64,000 bases of DNA, taken from assembly GCA_037074705.1 (NCBI GenBank), contig CM073592.1:88291129-88355128 (forward strand), written 5' to 3'. Positions within the stretch are counted from its first letter, which is position 1. Each line of letters begins with the position of its first letter. The notes under the pieces are model-generated. The model ran no database searches. It was not told the DNA's origin and saw only the letters and a program-made list of their open reading frames with translations. The translations under genes were made by a program, and so were the position numbers. Of this stretch, positions 24,370 through 36,959 are shown piece by piece. The DNA is from Zhengitettix transpicula. Its lineage: Eukaryota; Arthropoda; Insecta; Orthoptera; Tetrigidae.

Positions 24370-24465
24370 AAATGAAGTAGCCAATAAATAGACAAAGGTT
24401 GGTGAAAAAATAAATAGCACTCAATGTTTCTGCCATCCCTGTTGCTTTCTACTGTTGTTTAAAAA
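24370..24465 (-). mobile_element. Penelope-like terminal fragment
   Basis: Shares AATGAAGTAGCCAATAAA and the AATGTTTCTGCC type block with 28823..28920 and 30285..30405. Read on the minus strand the family has CTGAAGA, about 20 bases, GAAACGTTG, then a segment ending in the TTATTGGCTA type. Here the first core block is damaged (AGTAGAA). Assignment to Penelope rests on the hammerhead-like order in the better copies. Confidence 0.4.
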
Positions 24466-25620
24466 GGTAAGAGATTTTTGAACGACACATGGAACAACAA
24501 AGTCAACGAAGAAAAACAAATAATATGAATCCAAAAACAGCTACGATGCTGAAACCAATTTTCACATTTTTTTGGAGAAATTATTAAAATCTGCATTGTT
24601 ACATTACGAAAAATTTTACTTCAAAGTGCGGTAAAAATGCGTGAAATAAAATAGAGAAATAATATAATAAAACGCAGAATATGTTTTGAAGTTTTTTGCG
24701 CTTTACGTAATTTACTCTTCAAAAATTAATGCGCTCTGATGAAGTGGCGAGAAAAAATAGTTTTTTGTTTGGTTAAATAGACGTGACGTTACAAAATTCA
24801 ATTTATTTAATTAAATCAATTTAATTTAAATTTAATACAATAAATGTTTCGTTAGTAAATTGAAAACGCTTCAAATGAATAAACTTATACATTACGAGTC
24901 AACAAGAAAATTAATTTAAATGAATGTTACCTTAGCCGTTTTGTTAATATGAGTGATAATAATTTGAAGTTAAAGTTTTTATTTCTGGGTAAAATGAATG
25001 GAAAATAACGAGATTATAAGCGGACCTGGTAGTTACAGGAGTCATAAAATTTCATTATATGTAACAATGCGAGGCTTAAAATTTTCACTTGAAAAATTAA
25101 TAATTAAAAATCGCAAAAATTATTTTGTATTGTAACACCAGAAAATGAATTATACGTGTACCACCTGGGACAATTATTTCAGCAAGAATTATTGATTAGT
25201 GAAGGGGATACGGAACTGCCTTCATTGGATTGGAAATTAAATTTGCATATGTGTGATAAATTTATGGAAATTGATGTATTCCTGTCACCAAATGGTGGGT
25301 TATGATAAATACTCAGAATTAACAGTGGAATAAACTCGCATTAATTCTCATTAAAAATACACGTAAGTATGTGCTTCGTGGTATGGCAACCGTATTTAAT
25401 GTTGTTTATGAGGATGAAAATTAAAGTTTACCACAAAACATCTATCAAAGTTTATTCAGTTGCCTAGGAATTTAATATTTATTGGATATTTACGAGGTTG
25501 ATCTGTTTTTTTTAAAAAAAAACTAGAAGGCTGTAGGTAATTGGAAGCAGAAGAAGAAAGTCAGGGATAAAAGAGGTAAAATATTATACATACAGTATTA
25601 AAATATAGAAAGTTAGAAGT
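24466..25620. other. AT-rich non-coding tract
   Basis: No gene or recognisable repeat seen. Confidence 0.4.
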
Positions 25621-25621
25621 T

Positions 25622-26480
25622 AACTGAGTACTTATGAGAAAATTTAGATAGAGTTGGAGATTCCATTGAAATTATATTTTCGAGTTATTTTTAGTTGTGG
25701 ACAATAAATAGAGCCAATTTAATGGAATAAAGACACTGTCGCCCACATACCTATTTCCGTTTGCGGTTAACCGAACAGCCGTATAGACTCCGAAAAAATA
25801 CCACGAATTACCAGTTACAGTATAACGTACACCTTATATGAATAACTGTCAAGTAAAGTAAATTAATTGAAGGGATTATAATTGTTTTAAATTACGCCAA
25901 TGGAATTTGTTCCCAACATTATCAGAAAAAAAGATTTATCGTCAATAAAACCATTTTAATTAGTTGTTAATTTAATAATTTTCCTTATATATTTTTATTA
26001 AAATTAATTGAGCAAAATATTTAAATATACAGTTATAATAGAAAAATAATTGAACTGAGTATTTATGAGAAAATTTAGATAGAGTTGGAGATTCCGTTGA
26101 AATCAAATTTTCGAGTTATTTTTAGTTGTGGACAATAAATAGAGCCAATTTAATGGAATAAAGACACTGTCACCCACATACCTATTTCCGTTTGCGGTTA
26201 ACCGAACAGCCATATAGACTCCGAAAAAATACCACAAATTACCAGTTACAGTATAACGTACACCTTATATGAATACCTGTCAAGTAAAGTAAATTAATTG
26301 AAGGGATTATAATTGTTTTAAATTCCGCCAATGGAATTTGTTCCCAACATTAACAGAAAAAAGATTTATCGTAAATAAAACCATTTTAGTTAAATGTTAA
26401 TTTAATAATTTTCCTTATATATTTTTATTAAAATTAATTGAGCAATATATTTAATTATACAGTTATAATAGAAAAATATT
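25622..26480. repeat. 431-bp tandem duplication, two units
   Basis: Unit 1 starts AACTGAGTACTTATGAG at 25622 and unit 2 starts AACTGAGTATTTATGAG at 26053; matching positions are offset by exactly 431 bases through the whole unit, with few substitutions. Neither unit codes. Each contains TTTGCGGTTAACCGAAC, which includes AACCGCAAA, a consensus Runt/Runx site, at 25760 and 26191. A similar GTTTGCGGTTTAGTCGAAC lies at 45135. Confidence 0.9.
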
Positions 26481-26559
26481 AAAACATTTTCGTTATTACA
26501 ATTCAAAAAATGAAATTAAGTTAGCATTTCTTCGGATTGAATTAAAATCAGAGTTTTAA

Positions 26560-26925
26560 CATCCCCGCTGTCCGGGAGAAGTGGACCACGAAAATAAATT
26601 CCGCAGTGTGAGGTTGCGGGAACCGTAGCGTTGCTCACAAAGGATTTGAATGGGCTGAGGTTGGTACGCCAGGTAGTTCTGGCCTCTTTCTCCCCAACGC
26701 ACTTTATTTGTCACAGTCTGGCCAACTGCTAGCGACACAAATCATTGCGTGTCAATGACAACTGCCAACAGCACGCCCCGTTCCGATTAAATATTGACAT
26801 TGATTTCCGAGCGTTGCGCACCCACCTCTCATGCTCTGCTGGCTTGATACCTTTTTTTTCCCCTCCCCTTCGCTAATGCCTATGCACCTCAACAACTGTC
26901 ATAAATCAAACGGAAAAAAATCGAG
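26560..26925. promoter_or_regulatory. GC-richer island with Hox/PBC/Meis-type motifs
   Basis: A 350-bp block of balanced composition directly follows the tandem duplication. It contains TGTCAATGACA (near 26752), an inverted pair of TGACA homothorax/Meis-type sites, and CTGTCATAAATCAAA (near 26897), a TGACAG site next to a TGATTTAT Exd/Hox-type site. No exon-like borders. An enhancer is plausible, but this is inference from motifs. Confidence 0.25.
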
Positions 26926-26929
26926 GAAG

Positions 26930-28820
26930 TGTTGAGGGAAGGTCTGGATCCGGTGACAAAATTAAAACCTCATTTAGAAATTACTATCAGTACAACTTTA
27001 GCAGTAAACGATAGGAAACAAATTTTTCTTAGATGCTGCATTTTCTAAAGAAGTGAAGAAAGATAAGAAAAGGAAGTTCCTAATTTCACTTTAATTATAG
27101 TACTTTTTATTAAAATTAAAAATTATAGTCCTTTCATAAACTATTTTATAATAAGTTTCAAGTTACAATTATTTACCGCAATCGTATTCCCTATTCTTCT
27201 CACAGTATTTTAGTATTCAGAAAAATCATGTTAACTTATTGACAATATTAGACTTAATTTTCAGTAGTAATTTTATTAATTTTAAAAGTTTTTTTGGTTA
27301 ATTAGCTTGTTTGTTATTATCTATGAACCTTCATTCGACATTACTTTACGGAAAAAACTATGTGCAATTTGTATAGACAAATATGATTTGACCTTTCTAT
27401 ATTTATCTTAACGTAAAAGGCTTAGTCTTAAACAAATTTGTTATTTTCTGACATTTCAAACAGTAACGTGCGCTTGAGGCCTAAGCTGAAACATATATTA
27501 ATAATTACTTATTTATTATCTATCTATATTTTACGTAAATAAATTAAATATGATTCAAAACTATCCAATAACTAACATGCGAGTATTTTTCTGTGATTAA
27601 CTGAGAATGTTCGAATTTGAAATATATAGAATTTTTCTTTATTTTCATTAGTTAAACTTTCATTTATTTCTTTACAAAGTGACTCTATTATTGTCTGTTT
27701 GTAATCATAATTTATAATACTGTCGTTCCACCATTAAAAAACGTTTCAGAAAATTTAAGATAATATGTAACTATTATTAGCGAATGTAGAGCTTAGCAGT
27801 GAAACTAGTGAATATATAGTTTAAACAAGAGTTATATTTTGTGTGGAACATAACATTTCGATGTTAGCCCCGCCATCATCCACAGGATTCTGTCAGTAAA
27901 TTACTCAGGTTGAGACCCGAGAAAAGTATAATCATAAAATTATTACACACATAAGGTGAGAACTGAAATCAAATTACTGCTATTGTAAATTATATTTTGA
28001 ATTACCATCTATCCGTTAAGATAATCTGTCACAATCGCACGAATTTTGAATGTGATCAGCTTTCCAATACATTAATTCATTCTTTACTTGTGTAATCAGA
28101 ATTCTTGGGATAATTTGTTCACAATATCTACAGATTTTATGAAACGATTGAATATGTACATGAATATATTGAATTTATATATTATTGACAATATAACTTT
28201 GGTGTTTGTAAGAACAAAAAAATGAAATTTTGGAAAATTTGACTTTTTGTATAAATTGTAGATATTAATTGTCCGATTCCATGAAAGTATAACTGAAAAG
28301 AAATAGCGATGCGCAGTCGTCCACAGTCCTGGAGTTGTAACCGGGTTAGGTCTAAGCTCAGTTTAACACGAACCTTTGTTACGGCAACTTAGTAATGTAA
28401 AAACTATTCTCAAAAAATCGTCTCCAAGAAACATATAGCACTTTACCTACGTAAAAATTCAGAGATTATAATTGCAGGGTGTATTAAAAAGACCATTCCG
28501 CTGTCTGTATATCCCGTTAGTAAGAAAATAATGAATGTTTTTAAGATTGATATTAGCGTTATGCCAAGGCAGGTTCTCCGCTGACAATACTCTCCTCCGC
28601 CTTCTTCCTTCTTCTATTGCTTAGTTTGTACACCATGCTGTATCTAATGACCTATAATTGATTATATGAGTTGTTAGAAAACTAAGTGTACTCCATTTCA
28701 GTCCACATGTTTTTAAAGGCTGTGATGACAAGTAAATATTTTCTTTTTCAAAAAAGAAACATAGTTCTCTTCGATGAAAAACAAGTAGTTGCAAATTTTA
28801 AAAAATTAACTTATACGTAA
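26930..28820. other. AT-rich non-coding tract with one hammerhead-like relic
   Basis: Near 27850..27890 the minus strand has GTGGATGATGGCGGGGCTAA then CATCGAAATGTTATG, close to the Penelope-type blocks at 47845..47975 but decayed. A balanced patch at 28475..28620 begins with GCAGGGTGTATTAAAAAGAC, which resembles the end of a Tc1/mariner-type element; no second end was found. Confidence 0.3.
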
Positions 28821-28822
28821 TA

Positions 28823-29115
28823 ATGAAGTAGCCAATAAACAGACTAAACTAATCTATAAAATACGTACCCCACAACGCTTTTGTAATCCTTATTGTTTTC
28901 ATCAGGTGATAAAAACATGATTAATTGGAAATAAATAAATAATGGCTTCGATATGTTTTATAAAAGCAATTTATTGAGGTTAGACGTCGTTGCTGAACTA
29001 AATTTGTTTTCAACGGCATTTACTTAGTATTTGGTATTAAACCAATTTGTCTTTGTAATTGTTATGCGCGTGGCGATTGGAAAACGTCCTGTTAAATAGA
29101 AAATTTATATGTAAT
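28823..29115 (-). mobile_element. Penelope-like terminal fragment with hammerhead-like motif
   Basis: On the minus strand CTGATGA (28905..28899) is exact, but the second block reads AAAGC instead of GAAAC. Stem I can pair GUGG with UCAC. Flanking sequence to 29110 (TTCGATATGTTTTAT, then AAACCAATTTGTCTTTGTAA) recurs at 38357..38540, which shows that the repeat extends beyond the ribozyme-like block. Confidence 0.45.
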
Positions 29116-30280
29116 TATTTTCTATCACTCTACTCGTATCTGGAACATACTTCTTTAAAAGGGAAAAATTAATCTAGAAGAATCAAGTTGATGGTTATTT
29201 TTTTTCCATGTACTATGTAAGAGTACTACAGTTCACTTGTAATTTGTTTAAGTATATTAAACTACATTTTATTTAATTAATAAAATAAGAAAGTACACGT
29301 GAAAAATTATGTAAGTTAAGTAAAATTATACACAATTAATAATTAAACAAATTAATGTAATATAAAAAGGGTGGAAAATGAGAAAAACAGCTTAAATTCT
29401 GAATGAAAGATGAGAAAGCATCATAAGCAAATAATTTTCTTTCAACGTTTTTATTCAGAAAATAACTGTTCAGAATAATAATAATGTACAACAATACATT
29501 TAAATATGTAACTGCATATTTACTTAGAATATTTTATATTTTTATTGAGATGTATTTAAAAAATATGAATCAATTTAGATATCAATTAAATATAACGTTT
29601 ATTAGTTATTACTGTCAGTACTGTAACAGATGAAACAAAAATAAAATAATAATAATGGACAATTAATTGTGGTAATTATAACTTATAATTAGTTATTAAT
29701 TCAATATAAAAGTTATTAGTTATTATGTTTAGACTTTTAGCAGCCAAAAATAATTAAATAATAATGATTGGTAATAATTATTTGACAAGAGCCACAAAAC
29801 CTTCCTTTATTGTAAAGGAACTCACATAACTTAATTATAATCAACAGTTTCACCGTCAACTGCACCAAATATATGTCCAAATAATGTCCTCACATTCTTC
29901 CAGTAAAGATAAATGAATCAACATTTTCTAATGTATTATGAACCCAGGAAAATCCATTTATGGCTGTCCTGAATTGGCTCAATTAATTTTTTGCCGTAGA
30001 AATGGTAAAACGATGTAGCACATATATTTTTTAAATAATTTTTAGTTAACGTCTAAAGAGGATCCTACTCAACAAGAAGGGACGTTATGATGAATTTTAG
30101 TTGATATGTGTAACTTGTAATATTTATAAATAAACATTACTACTTCTGGCCAGTTTATACTAATTTAAAATAATGAACATAAAATTTTATGGGGATATAC
30201 TCCCTCTAATAATTATTTTTATCCCCATCAAAAATATAAACATGAATAAAGTAAACTAAAATACAAAAAAAAAGGAAAAA
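29116..30280. other. AT-rich non-coding tract
   Basis: No gene or recognisable repeat seen. Confidence 0.4.
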
Positions 30281-30284
30281 ATGA

Positions 30285-30405
30285 AAAAAATTACGTCTGA
30301 TTGAAAATTAATAATAAGAAACAGACAAAATAAGTGATAATATAAATACCATACAACGTTTCTGCGATTCTTGTCCCTTTCTTCAGGAGCTAAGAAGAGC
30401 AACAA
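30285..30405 (-). mobile_element. Penelope-like terminal fragment with hammerhead-like motif
   Basis: Minus strand: CTGAAGA (30386..30380), 17 bases, GAAACGTTGTATGGTATTT, then a segment rich in TATTATCACTTATTTTGTC. The same order occurs at 61501..61590, and the outer half forms the inverted arms at 39059..39177. CTGAAGA differs by one base from the hammerhead CTGATGA and stem I does not pair, so activity is unlikely here. Confidence 0.5.
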
Positions 30406-32735
30406 AAAAGAAACAAAGCCACAGGGAAAGAACGCCAAACAAGAATGTTCCACAATATTAATACCTAAAATAATAAGTAAACTAATCACATTAGATAAAT
30501 TCTAATTAAAATAATACAATAAGAGGAAAGAAACAATGACAAACAGATATTAGTTTCTCTTTGAAATAATCTGCATTCCTATCGATTTTCTTTACGTCAC
30601 AATTTAGACTACTATAAAAAGTAGCTCTAGAAGATCTCTTAAGTGTGGCTAAGTTTTCCAGTAGTTAATACAGTTTTTTAAAATATGAATGTTGACTAAT
30701 GACTTCTTTCTGTGATTCTGACTTTGATTTAATATTAAGAAACTTAGATTTTAGACATGTTTTTAATATCAAAATTTTAAACTTTATATTTTCGCCCGCA
30801 ACGAGTTAGAAAAGTTCTCAATTTAATTTTTTTATAATTATAACATCCTTACACCTAAAGATATCCCAATCGTGGACGAAACTTCGCGTTTATAATTTGA
30901 ACATTAAATAGTACTCATAGATTTTACGATGAAAACTGATTTGTTTAAAGTAATTTAAATGTTAAACAAATGTAGAACTTAACAGATGTAAGTCGCTAAT
31001 GACAAAAAGGTTAATGCGACGTTCAATAGAAAATAATAATAATAAAAAGTATCAAGGTTGGCAGATGAGAGGGCTAAAATAAGTTGAAATATATGTTTTT
31101 ATATATGATAAGAAACAGATTATAAAATCAAATCAAAGACAATTGTAATTTTCTTTAAGTTCGTAAATTAGAAAACCAGTGTAGGTCACTATATTTGTTA
31201 AGTAAGCTGTAATTGATGTCAGCGTCGCTAATGACCCTTTGTTGTACACGCGACGACAAATAAATTGAATTGAAAAACATTAATTGATGTAATAATTAAA
31301 GGATGAATAAAAATAATAAATATGGTTGAATATGTAATTTAGTAATGGTAAATTGGGAGAAAATTGTAAAATAACGCTACTGTAATGTGACATATACATA
31401 TCTGTAGGAAAATGTGTGGTTTGCTAAAAAAATGAAGACATTTTGACGCTTGTCAGAGTTACTTTCTGCTGTAATATGGATGTTTAAAACATTCTTATTG
31501 TAGTTTATAATACTGTTATATGTATTTTGTTTTTCCTTTAATAGATGACTATGGCTATAGAAAGCCAAAATATTCTGAATTTGAACTATTGGACGTTGTA
31601 AGACTGAACAATTCTTTTTGAATTTGAGAACACTTTGGTTGATTTTTGAACAATTAATAAAAAAATGAGTCTCACAAATATTTAATTTGATGGACCATTA
31701 TTTTTCATATTATATAATAAATTATGGTATAAAAGACTGTTGACGTAGACGTTGATGAGTAGAAAAAACTCCAAGTTTATAACTGTATTTAATAAAGTTA
31801 TAAACTTATTTAATAAATATTTAATAAAGTTATAAACTTCGAGACTGTTTTTGGTTTTTTATACTCATCAATGATAATAAATTTAAATTAAATCGATTTT
31901 GTTTACTTAATATAATTGTAAAACTTTTCTTATAATTAATACTCGCTATATTTGACTAAGAAACGTGATTTATAACGTATTATGAGAGACATTCTATTGT
32001 GTGGCTTTAATAGAATAATAGCGAGCTCTTTGGAAATTAACTGAATGCCTTCCGCACACTGGGGTAGATTTATTTGGACTGACAGTAGCATCGCTGAGGG
32101 CAATAAGCAAAGTTTTTCGATAGCGTTGATGAACAGCCGCTTCCAGAATTCCCTGCTATCTGATCGCCAAGGCGGAAATACGCTGCCGTTGCCAAACTTC
32201 AATGCTTTTAAGCGCGGAGGAGAGACATATTAGACTTTCCCCAAGTAATATATGGTTCAGTTGACCCATTACAACTTCTCTGGAAATAGAAACTCGTCTA
32301 TTAAACGACAGCAGAACTGGTGCTTAAGGAAACGACTAATAAAACGAATTTTCTCAAATCGCAAAGAAAGTTCTACTTGCTGGCGACATTTTAGGATATT
32401 TTGTTGTTGATCTAGATTCACAAATGTGCTTTATATATAAACGACCAATTGATCAAAAATACGCTTAACATATAAATGGTTTACGACGTTCTGAAATGGA
32501 ACTTGGGAACTCTTGATGATTTTCTTTATGGCAAAAAAAGACTATGGAAGCATTCTAGAATTTTATTGTGTTCTGTTCTTTCGTAATTGTGAAGGTATGA
32601 ATTATTTATTGATCTGCGACGGTGCGTCGCCTTAGGTTGTTAAAATACGCTAACTTCCATACACGTTAAATTATTCACATACTAGGAATTTAATAATTTA
32701 CGTTATATATACATTGTAATGAAAAACAATTAATA
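30406..32735. other. AT-rich tract with a small foldback
   Basis: At 31750..31872 two arms related to TTGATGAGTA-AAAAAAC face each other across a direct duplication of a 21-base TTTAATAAAGTTATAAACT-type unit. A balanced patch at 32040..32240 is open on both strands but unrecognised. Otherwise nothing seen. Confidence 0.3.
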
Positions 32736-32740
32736 ATTTA

Positions 32741-32757
32741 ATTGATCACGTTGTGGT
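32741..32757 (-). other. Degenerate primer-binding-site-like motif
   Basis: Read on the minus strand directly after the LTR end: TACCACAACGTGATC, which keeps the CAACGTG core of TGGCGC-type primer binding sites. Confidence 0.25.
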
Positions 32758-32759
32758 AA

Positions 32760-33707
32760 TGTAATAATTAAATATGATGGGTTAATATAAATGATAAGCT
32801 TATGAACAATTAACAAACAAAAATATTTATTTTGTTTTGTGGATTTCAAAGAATAAAAGATAATTACAAACAAAATGTAAGATCTGTTCTCTCAGGGTCT
32901 TTACTGGGTTTGATGAATAGGACACGATAAAAGTAGAATTTGACTAATTAACAATTCAAAATATTATTTGCGTAAAATTAAAACAATAAGTCGATCAATG
33001 AAAGAAAATTAGAAGAAAGCAAACGAACGAACGAAATCTGACTCTATCCTTTAATTAGCGTTTACAATATTATCATAGTTTTGGTTTATGTTACTTACAT
33101 ACTGTTCGGTTGGTACCAGCATTCTCTGTAGCTCCAGAAGTACACTATTGCAAAATTTTACACTGATTCTAAATGTCGACTCACAGATTCTACACTATTT
33201 GAATCGAAATGGAATTTATTGGCTCCCAGGAACTCGGATGATCCTCCTAATTATCCGTAATCTGATGTCTGCTTGCCTTACAGGAATCTCACGAGCTAAA
33301 AAATTATTAGTCTTTTACCGATTTGGATTTAAACTGCAACGTAGTTCAGTGAAGATTTGTTTTATTCTCTCGTGGCTGGTCCTAAATGTAGACTCTGCTA
33401 TTCCGCTCCACGCTGCTAACTTTACTTTTACTTTTAAATACTCTAATATCGTCTCGACTACGTTACTGACACGACCACTTGCTGTCCTTTCTGGCTGCTG
33501 ACTCAAACTTCATACGTCCACATCAATCTTTGGGCACCAACTAACTATCCTAGTGCCTCTAGAGTTTGAGCGCGCATTTCCATTTCTGCATTTTCTCAAA
33601 GCAACGGAGCTCAGCGCTATTGTCGCTCAAAATACCGCTAACAATTTATTCGCTAACAATTTAATTTCTAATACAAACAATTAATGGCCTAATTAATTGG
33701 CATTACA
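32760..33707 (-). mobile_element. LTR of the Gypsy-like family (copy 2)
   Basis: It starts TGTAATA and ends ATTACA on the plus strand, in keeping with TG...CA LTR borders. Collinear with copy 1 in reverse: the CTCAGGGTCTTTACTGGGTT block (near 32895) matches the 3' part, and GTTGGTACCAGC (near 33109) matches the middle. Short open frames inside are not genes. A (TA)n-like sequence abuts the outer end at 33708. Confidence 0.65.
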
Positions 33708-34160
33708 ATATATAATTATATATATTGATATTGCTGAATAGTTACATATTTTCATTACCATTGTCAACACAAAATAAGTCAATTCTATTAAAATAAATTT
33801 TATATATAAATGTGAAACGGAATTTTGAAACGTAAAGTTTAAAATTTTTCAATTTGTAAAAGACAGGAGTCATGATATTTTACTCATTTTATACGTAGTA
33901 TACTGAGAAAATATTTCATACCTGTGTTAAGTACAAATTTAATGCAGAATATAGAGAATAAAATCTTCATAATTTATTATATATTGACGAAATACATCCA
34001 ACATTCTGGTATAATGTTTTTTAATGAATCAATTTATTGAAAGTCATAGTAAATTTAAGTTTTTTCGTATTTCCATCTTCGAAATTGTCTACGGGTTCCG
34101 TATGGCTTCATAGTGTCAAGATATTAATTTTTATTGTTTTTTATAGAACAATATCATCGT
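33708..34160. other. AT-rich non-coding tract
   Basis: Starts with a TA-rich stretch next to the LTR. No gene seen. Confidence 0.35.
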
Positions 34161-34164
34161 TTTT

Positions 34165-34655
34165 TTTGTTTTTTTTTTAGGGCAACAGGCGACATGAGGG
34201 TAATCCACGTTGGGAATAATATCATAGGAAGGGATTTGAAAGGGGGATGCGGAAGGGTAGAAGAAGGTAGCCTAGGGTTACTAGGGCCCCCGGGATATAT
34301 TTTAAGGATCCTACCCGCCATTTGCCTAAAGAAATGCAGGGAAAACCCTACAAAAACCTACATCAGGTAGGTCGGGCATTGGGTACTTGTCCAACGCCCT
34401 TCCAATAGCGGGAGAGGAGTTTGCCGTGGGGATGCAGCGTTCCCTTCTCCGTGCCTCGATCAGTTTAGGAGTCAGCTGGCCGACTATTCCAATGAGAATA
34501 GCGGACAACTCTTACCGTATGACAAAGGTCTGTGACCCCGGAACATGCACCTCTCAGAACAGGCCGAGGTGCCTCGGCTTGAGGGAACCTTAGTTCAAAA
34601 ACGGAGAGGAAAAGGCATACCCAAAGGTAGCCCCTTCGTATCTCTCCTAAAAGGT
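34165..34655 (-). repeat. Poly(A)-tailed repeat family R, copy 2 (subfamily A)
   Basis: One of the longest copies. In minus-strand sense it runs from the CGAAGGGGCTACCTTTGGG side through the block around GGTCACAGACC and GGGCATTGGGTACTTGTCC to the tail GCCTGTTGCCCTAAAAAAAA. Frames of 60..107 residues are open on both strands with similar peptides in other copies (for example NRPRCLGL), which probably reflects sequence conservation within the family, not proven coding. Confidence 0.7.
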
Positions 34656-34659
34656 TCTG

Positions 34660-35015
34660 CCTGCTCAAGAACATCCCTCGCAGGTATTGCTTGCGAGAGA
34701 ATAGCCCTTGCAGACCTTTTTTTATCGGGCCAATATCATCGTGTGAATCCTCAAAGATATAGGATTTTACTGATACATTCACTCGCAAGACATGACTATT
34801 AACTAAAAATAACTAAGTGTGCGGAAACAAAGTGATAAAGACTATAGAAATGTTTCTTCTAAAAGCACGTGAAATTACCTAAGTGGAAGTTTCATTGCGA
34901 AGCATCTGCAAGAATTTTAAAAAAAACTATTTCAGATTAATAACTATTATAGTATGTAATAAATACTAATTAACTTACCGACAGAAAAGATTTTCAAGAT
35001 ATAAAATAACCTTAG
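34660..35015. other. Short non-coding tract between two R copies
   Basis: The first 70 bp contain TTGCGAGAGAATAGC-type sequence also found beyond the R copies at 49630 and 49700, so the R family may extend here. The rest is AT-rich. Confidence 0.3.
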
Positions 35016-35016
35016 T

Positions 35017-35170
35017 TTTTTTAAAGGTGTAGACAGGCTATGTATAGGGTAATCCACATATTGGCAACTCCCCTCTTATACCATAGGAAAAGGAGTGAAA
35101 GGGGGGATGCGGAAAGGTAGAGCAAAGTAGCCAAGGGTTAACTAGGGCCCCCGGGCTATGGTTTAAGGAT
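35017..35170 (-). repeat. Poly(A)-tailed repeat family R, copy 3 (subfamily B, truncated)
   Basis: The tail side reads, on the plus strand, TTTTTTAAAGGTGTAGACAG then GCTATGTATAGGGTAATCC, different from subfamily A at the terminus. Truncated just after GGTTTAAGGATC. Confidence 0.65.
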
Positions 35171-36955
35171 CTATTATATATTTACACTATAAGTATGAAC
35201 ATTTGCGGGAAAAAAGTACGGGAGACGAAATAACATGTTATATAAATATAATTTTTATAATTCCCAGAATAATGTTACATTAAACATGTAAATGACTCTG
35301 TAACTCAGACATAAATTTTTCAAAGTAATTTTATTACGTAACAAATACAACTTTTTTAATAAAAATGGAGGACTGTGTAATTAAGCTCAGTTATGATTGG
35401 TTTATAATTGTAGATTTCGCGCTGAAATTAACACTAGCTAAAAAATCGTGGGAAGCAGGTTTTCATATGTTGTAAAAAGTTTTAAATTTAATAAACATAA
35501 TTTAATGTTTTTACATAGTTTCTGACTAATGTGTTTACAAAATGCAGAATTATATAGTTTGCATAAGATTCTTAATTGAATTTTAATTCTTAAAAAATTG
35601 AATTATTATTTTTAGTTACTAAATTCCAAACATTGATTTTTTAATACGTTTTGTGAGAAAATCTAGAAGATTTAATCTCAACTTATTTCCGGCACCAAAT
35701 GAATAAATTGTTGAATCTCTCAAGATAACTAGAATTTTTTTCATCAGACCCGTATAATTAATTAATTAAATATTTGTTTCTTTCTTTAAAGGATATACAG
35801 TTAATAAAAAACTTAAAAGTGTTTAATAATTTGTATAATTTATAAATTATTACATATGCTTCCTTATCTATAGTAATAACTTAGTGCTGAAGTTATTATA
35901 AAAATATATGACACAACATTACCATTATTAAGTCGTACATTAGTAATATATTAAACGTTTTAAGTGACATAAAATATGCAAAACTGATATGATCATGAGA
36001 ATTTAAATAAATTACTATTGCTTCATTAAAGATTCACGAATGACAAAGTTTTGTGACTAAAGTAATACGGTAACTGTAGTCCATGCCGATAAATAAAATA
36101 GTTACAGTCGGATCAATAAACCTTCATGGTCTAATTATTCTTAGCCATTATGGTCTAACAAAAGTTTGGATTCATCCTGTGGTTATATTCTGGATTCTAA
36201 ATGATGGTTCATGTGCCTTGTATTTTTCAGTTTATTGATTGGTTTTGGAACTAGGATGGGATAAAAAAGTGATAGTACACCCATCTGATAGAATATTTAT
36301 TCTGATATCCCAAATTATGGGCTGTGGTGCTTTAGGTTCCTGGTTAGAATTCTAGTTGCGGGTTCCCATACATTTAGTCGCTTTTACGAGATACCGGGAA
36401 ACAAAAATGAAACAAAAGGCATCGGTTTCTTTTTTTTATGTATTATCAAGAACATCTGAAACCCTGAAATATTCACTGATAAATAAAGTAATTTTATCTC
36501 AGAAATATTTAAGTAGATATTACACGTAAATACGTTTGCATAGATAAAATATAAAGAGATGTCGCTGGTAGTATCGAAACAAAGCGCCCTCTTTCAATCA
36601 TATATGGTCAGATATTAAAAATATGACTATTGCCTGGTTTACTATTGCTCCTAATAAATAGTTGTATTTTTTTTCAAATAATAAAAATTTAAATAAAATG
36701 GTTGATGAATCACTGCAAATAGAAAGGCAAAACGCCTAAAGAAATCACTACCGACGAAGGTCATGGCATATCTGCCCCACTGTTTTAATCCGTTGATGTA
36801 ATTGGATAAATGATGTTGAATGAGGTTGTTCTTCGAAAGCTGATATATAATATTCGTCCATTGACCGTCAAAAATGATTCACTGATTCAACGATATGGAT
36901 TTGAGGTATTGACGAGTCAAATTTCTCGACATTGTTGAGGTAACATACATAATCT
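35171..36955. other. AT-rich non-coding tract
   Basis: No gene or recognisable repeat seen before the mariner fragment. Confidence 0.4.
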
Positions 36956-36959
36956 AATG

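Noticed and set aside
24733..24760. CTGATGA followed by GAGAAAAA as a hammerhead
   Set aside because: No stem II, no GAAAC block and no cleavage triplet.
28475..28510. End of a Tc1/mariner-type transposon (GCAGGGTGTATTAAAAAGAC)
   Set aside because: No matching second end or transposase within several kilobases; kept only as a remark.
33088..33501. 137-codon open frame on the plus strand
   Set aside because: It lies wholly inside LTR copy 2, antisense to the element, and has no counterpart frame in the other LTR copies.
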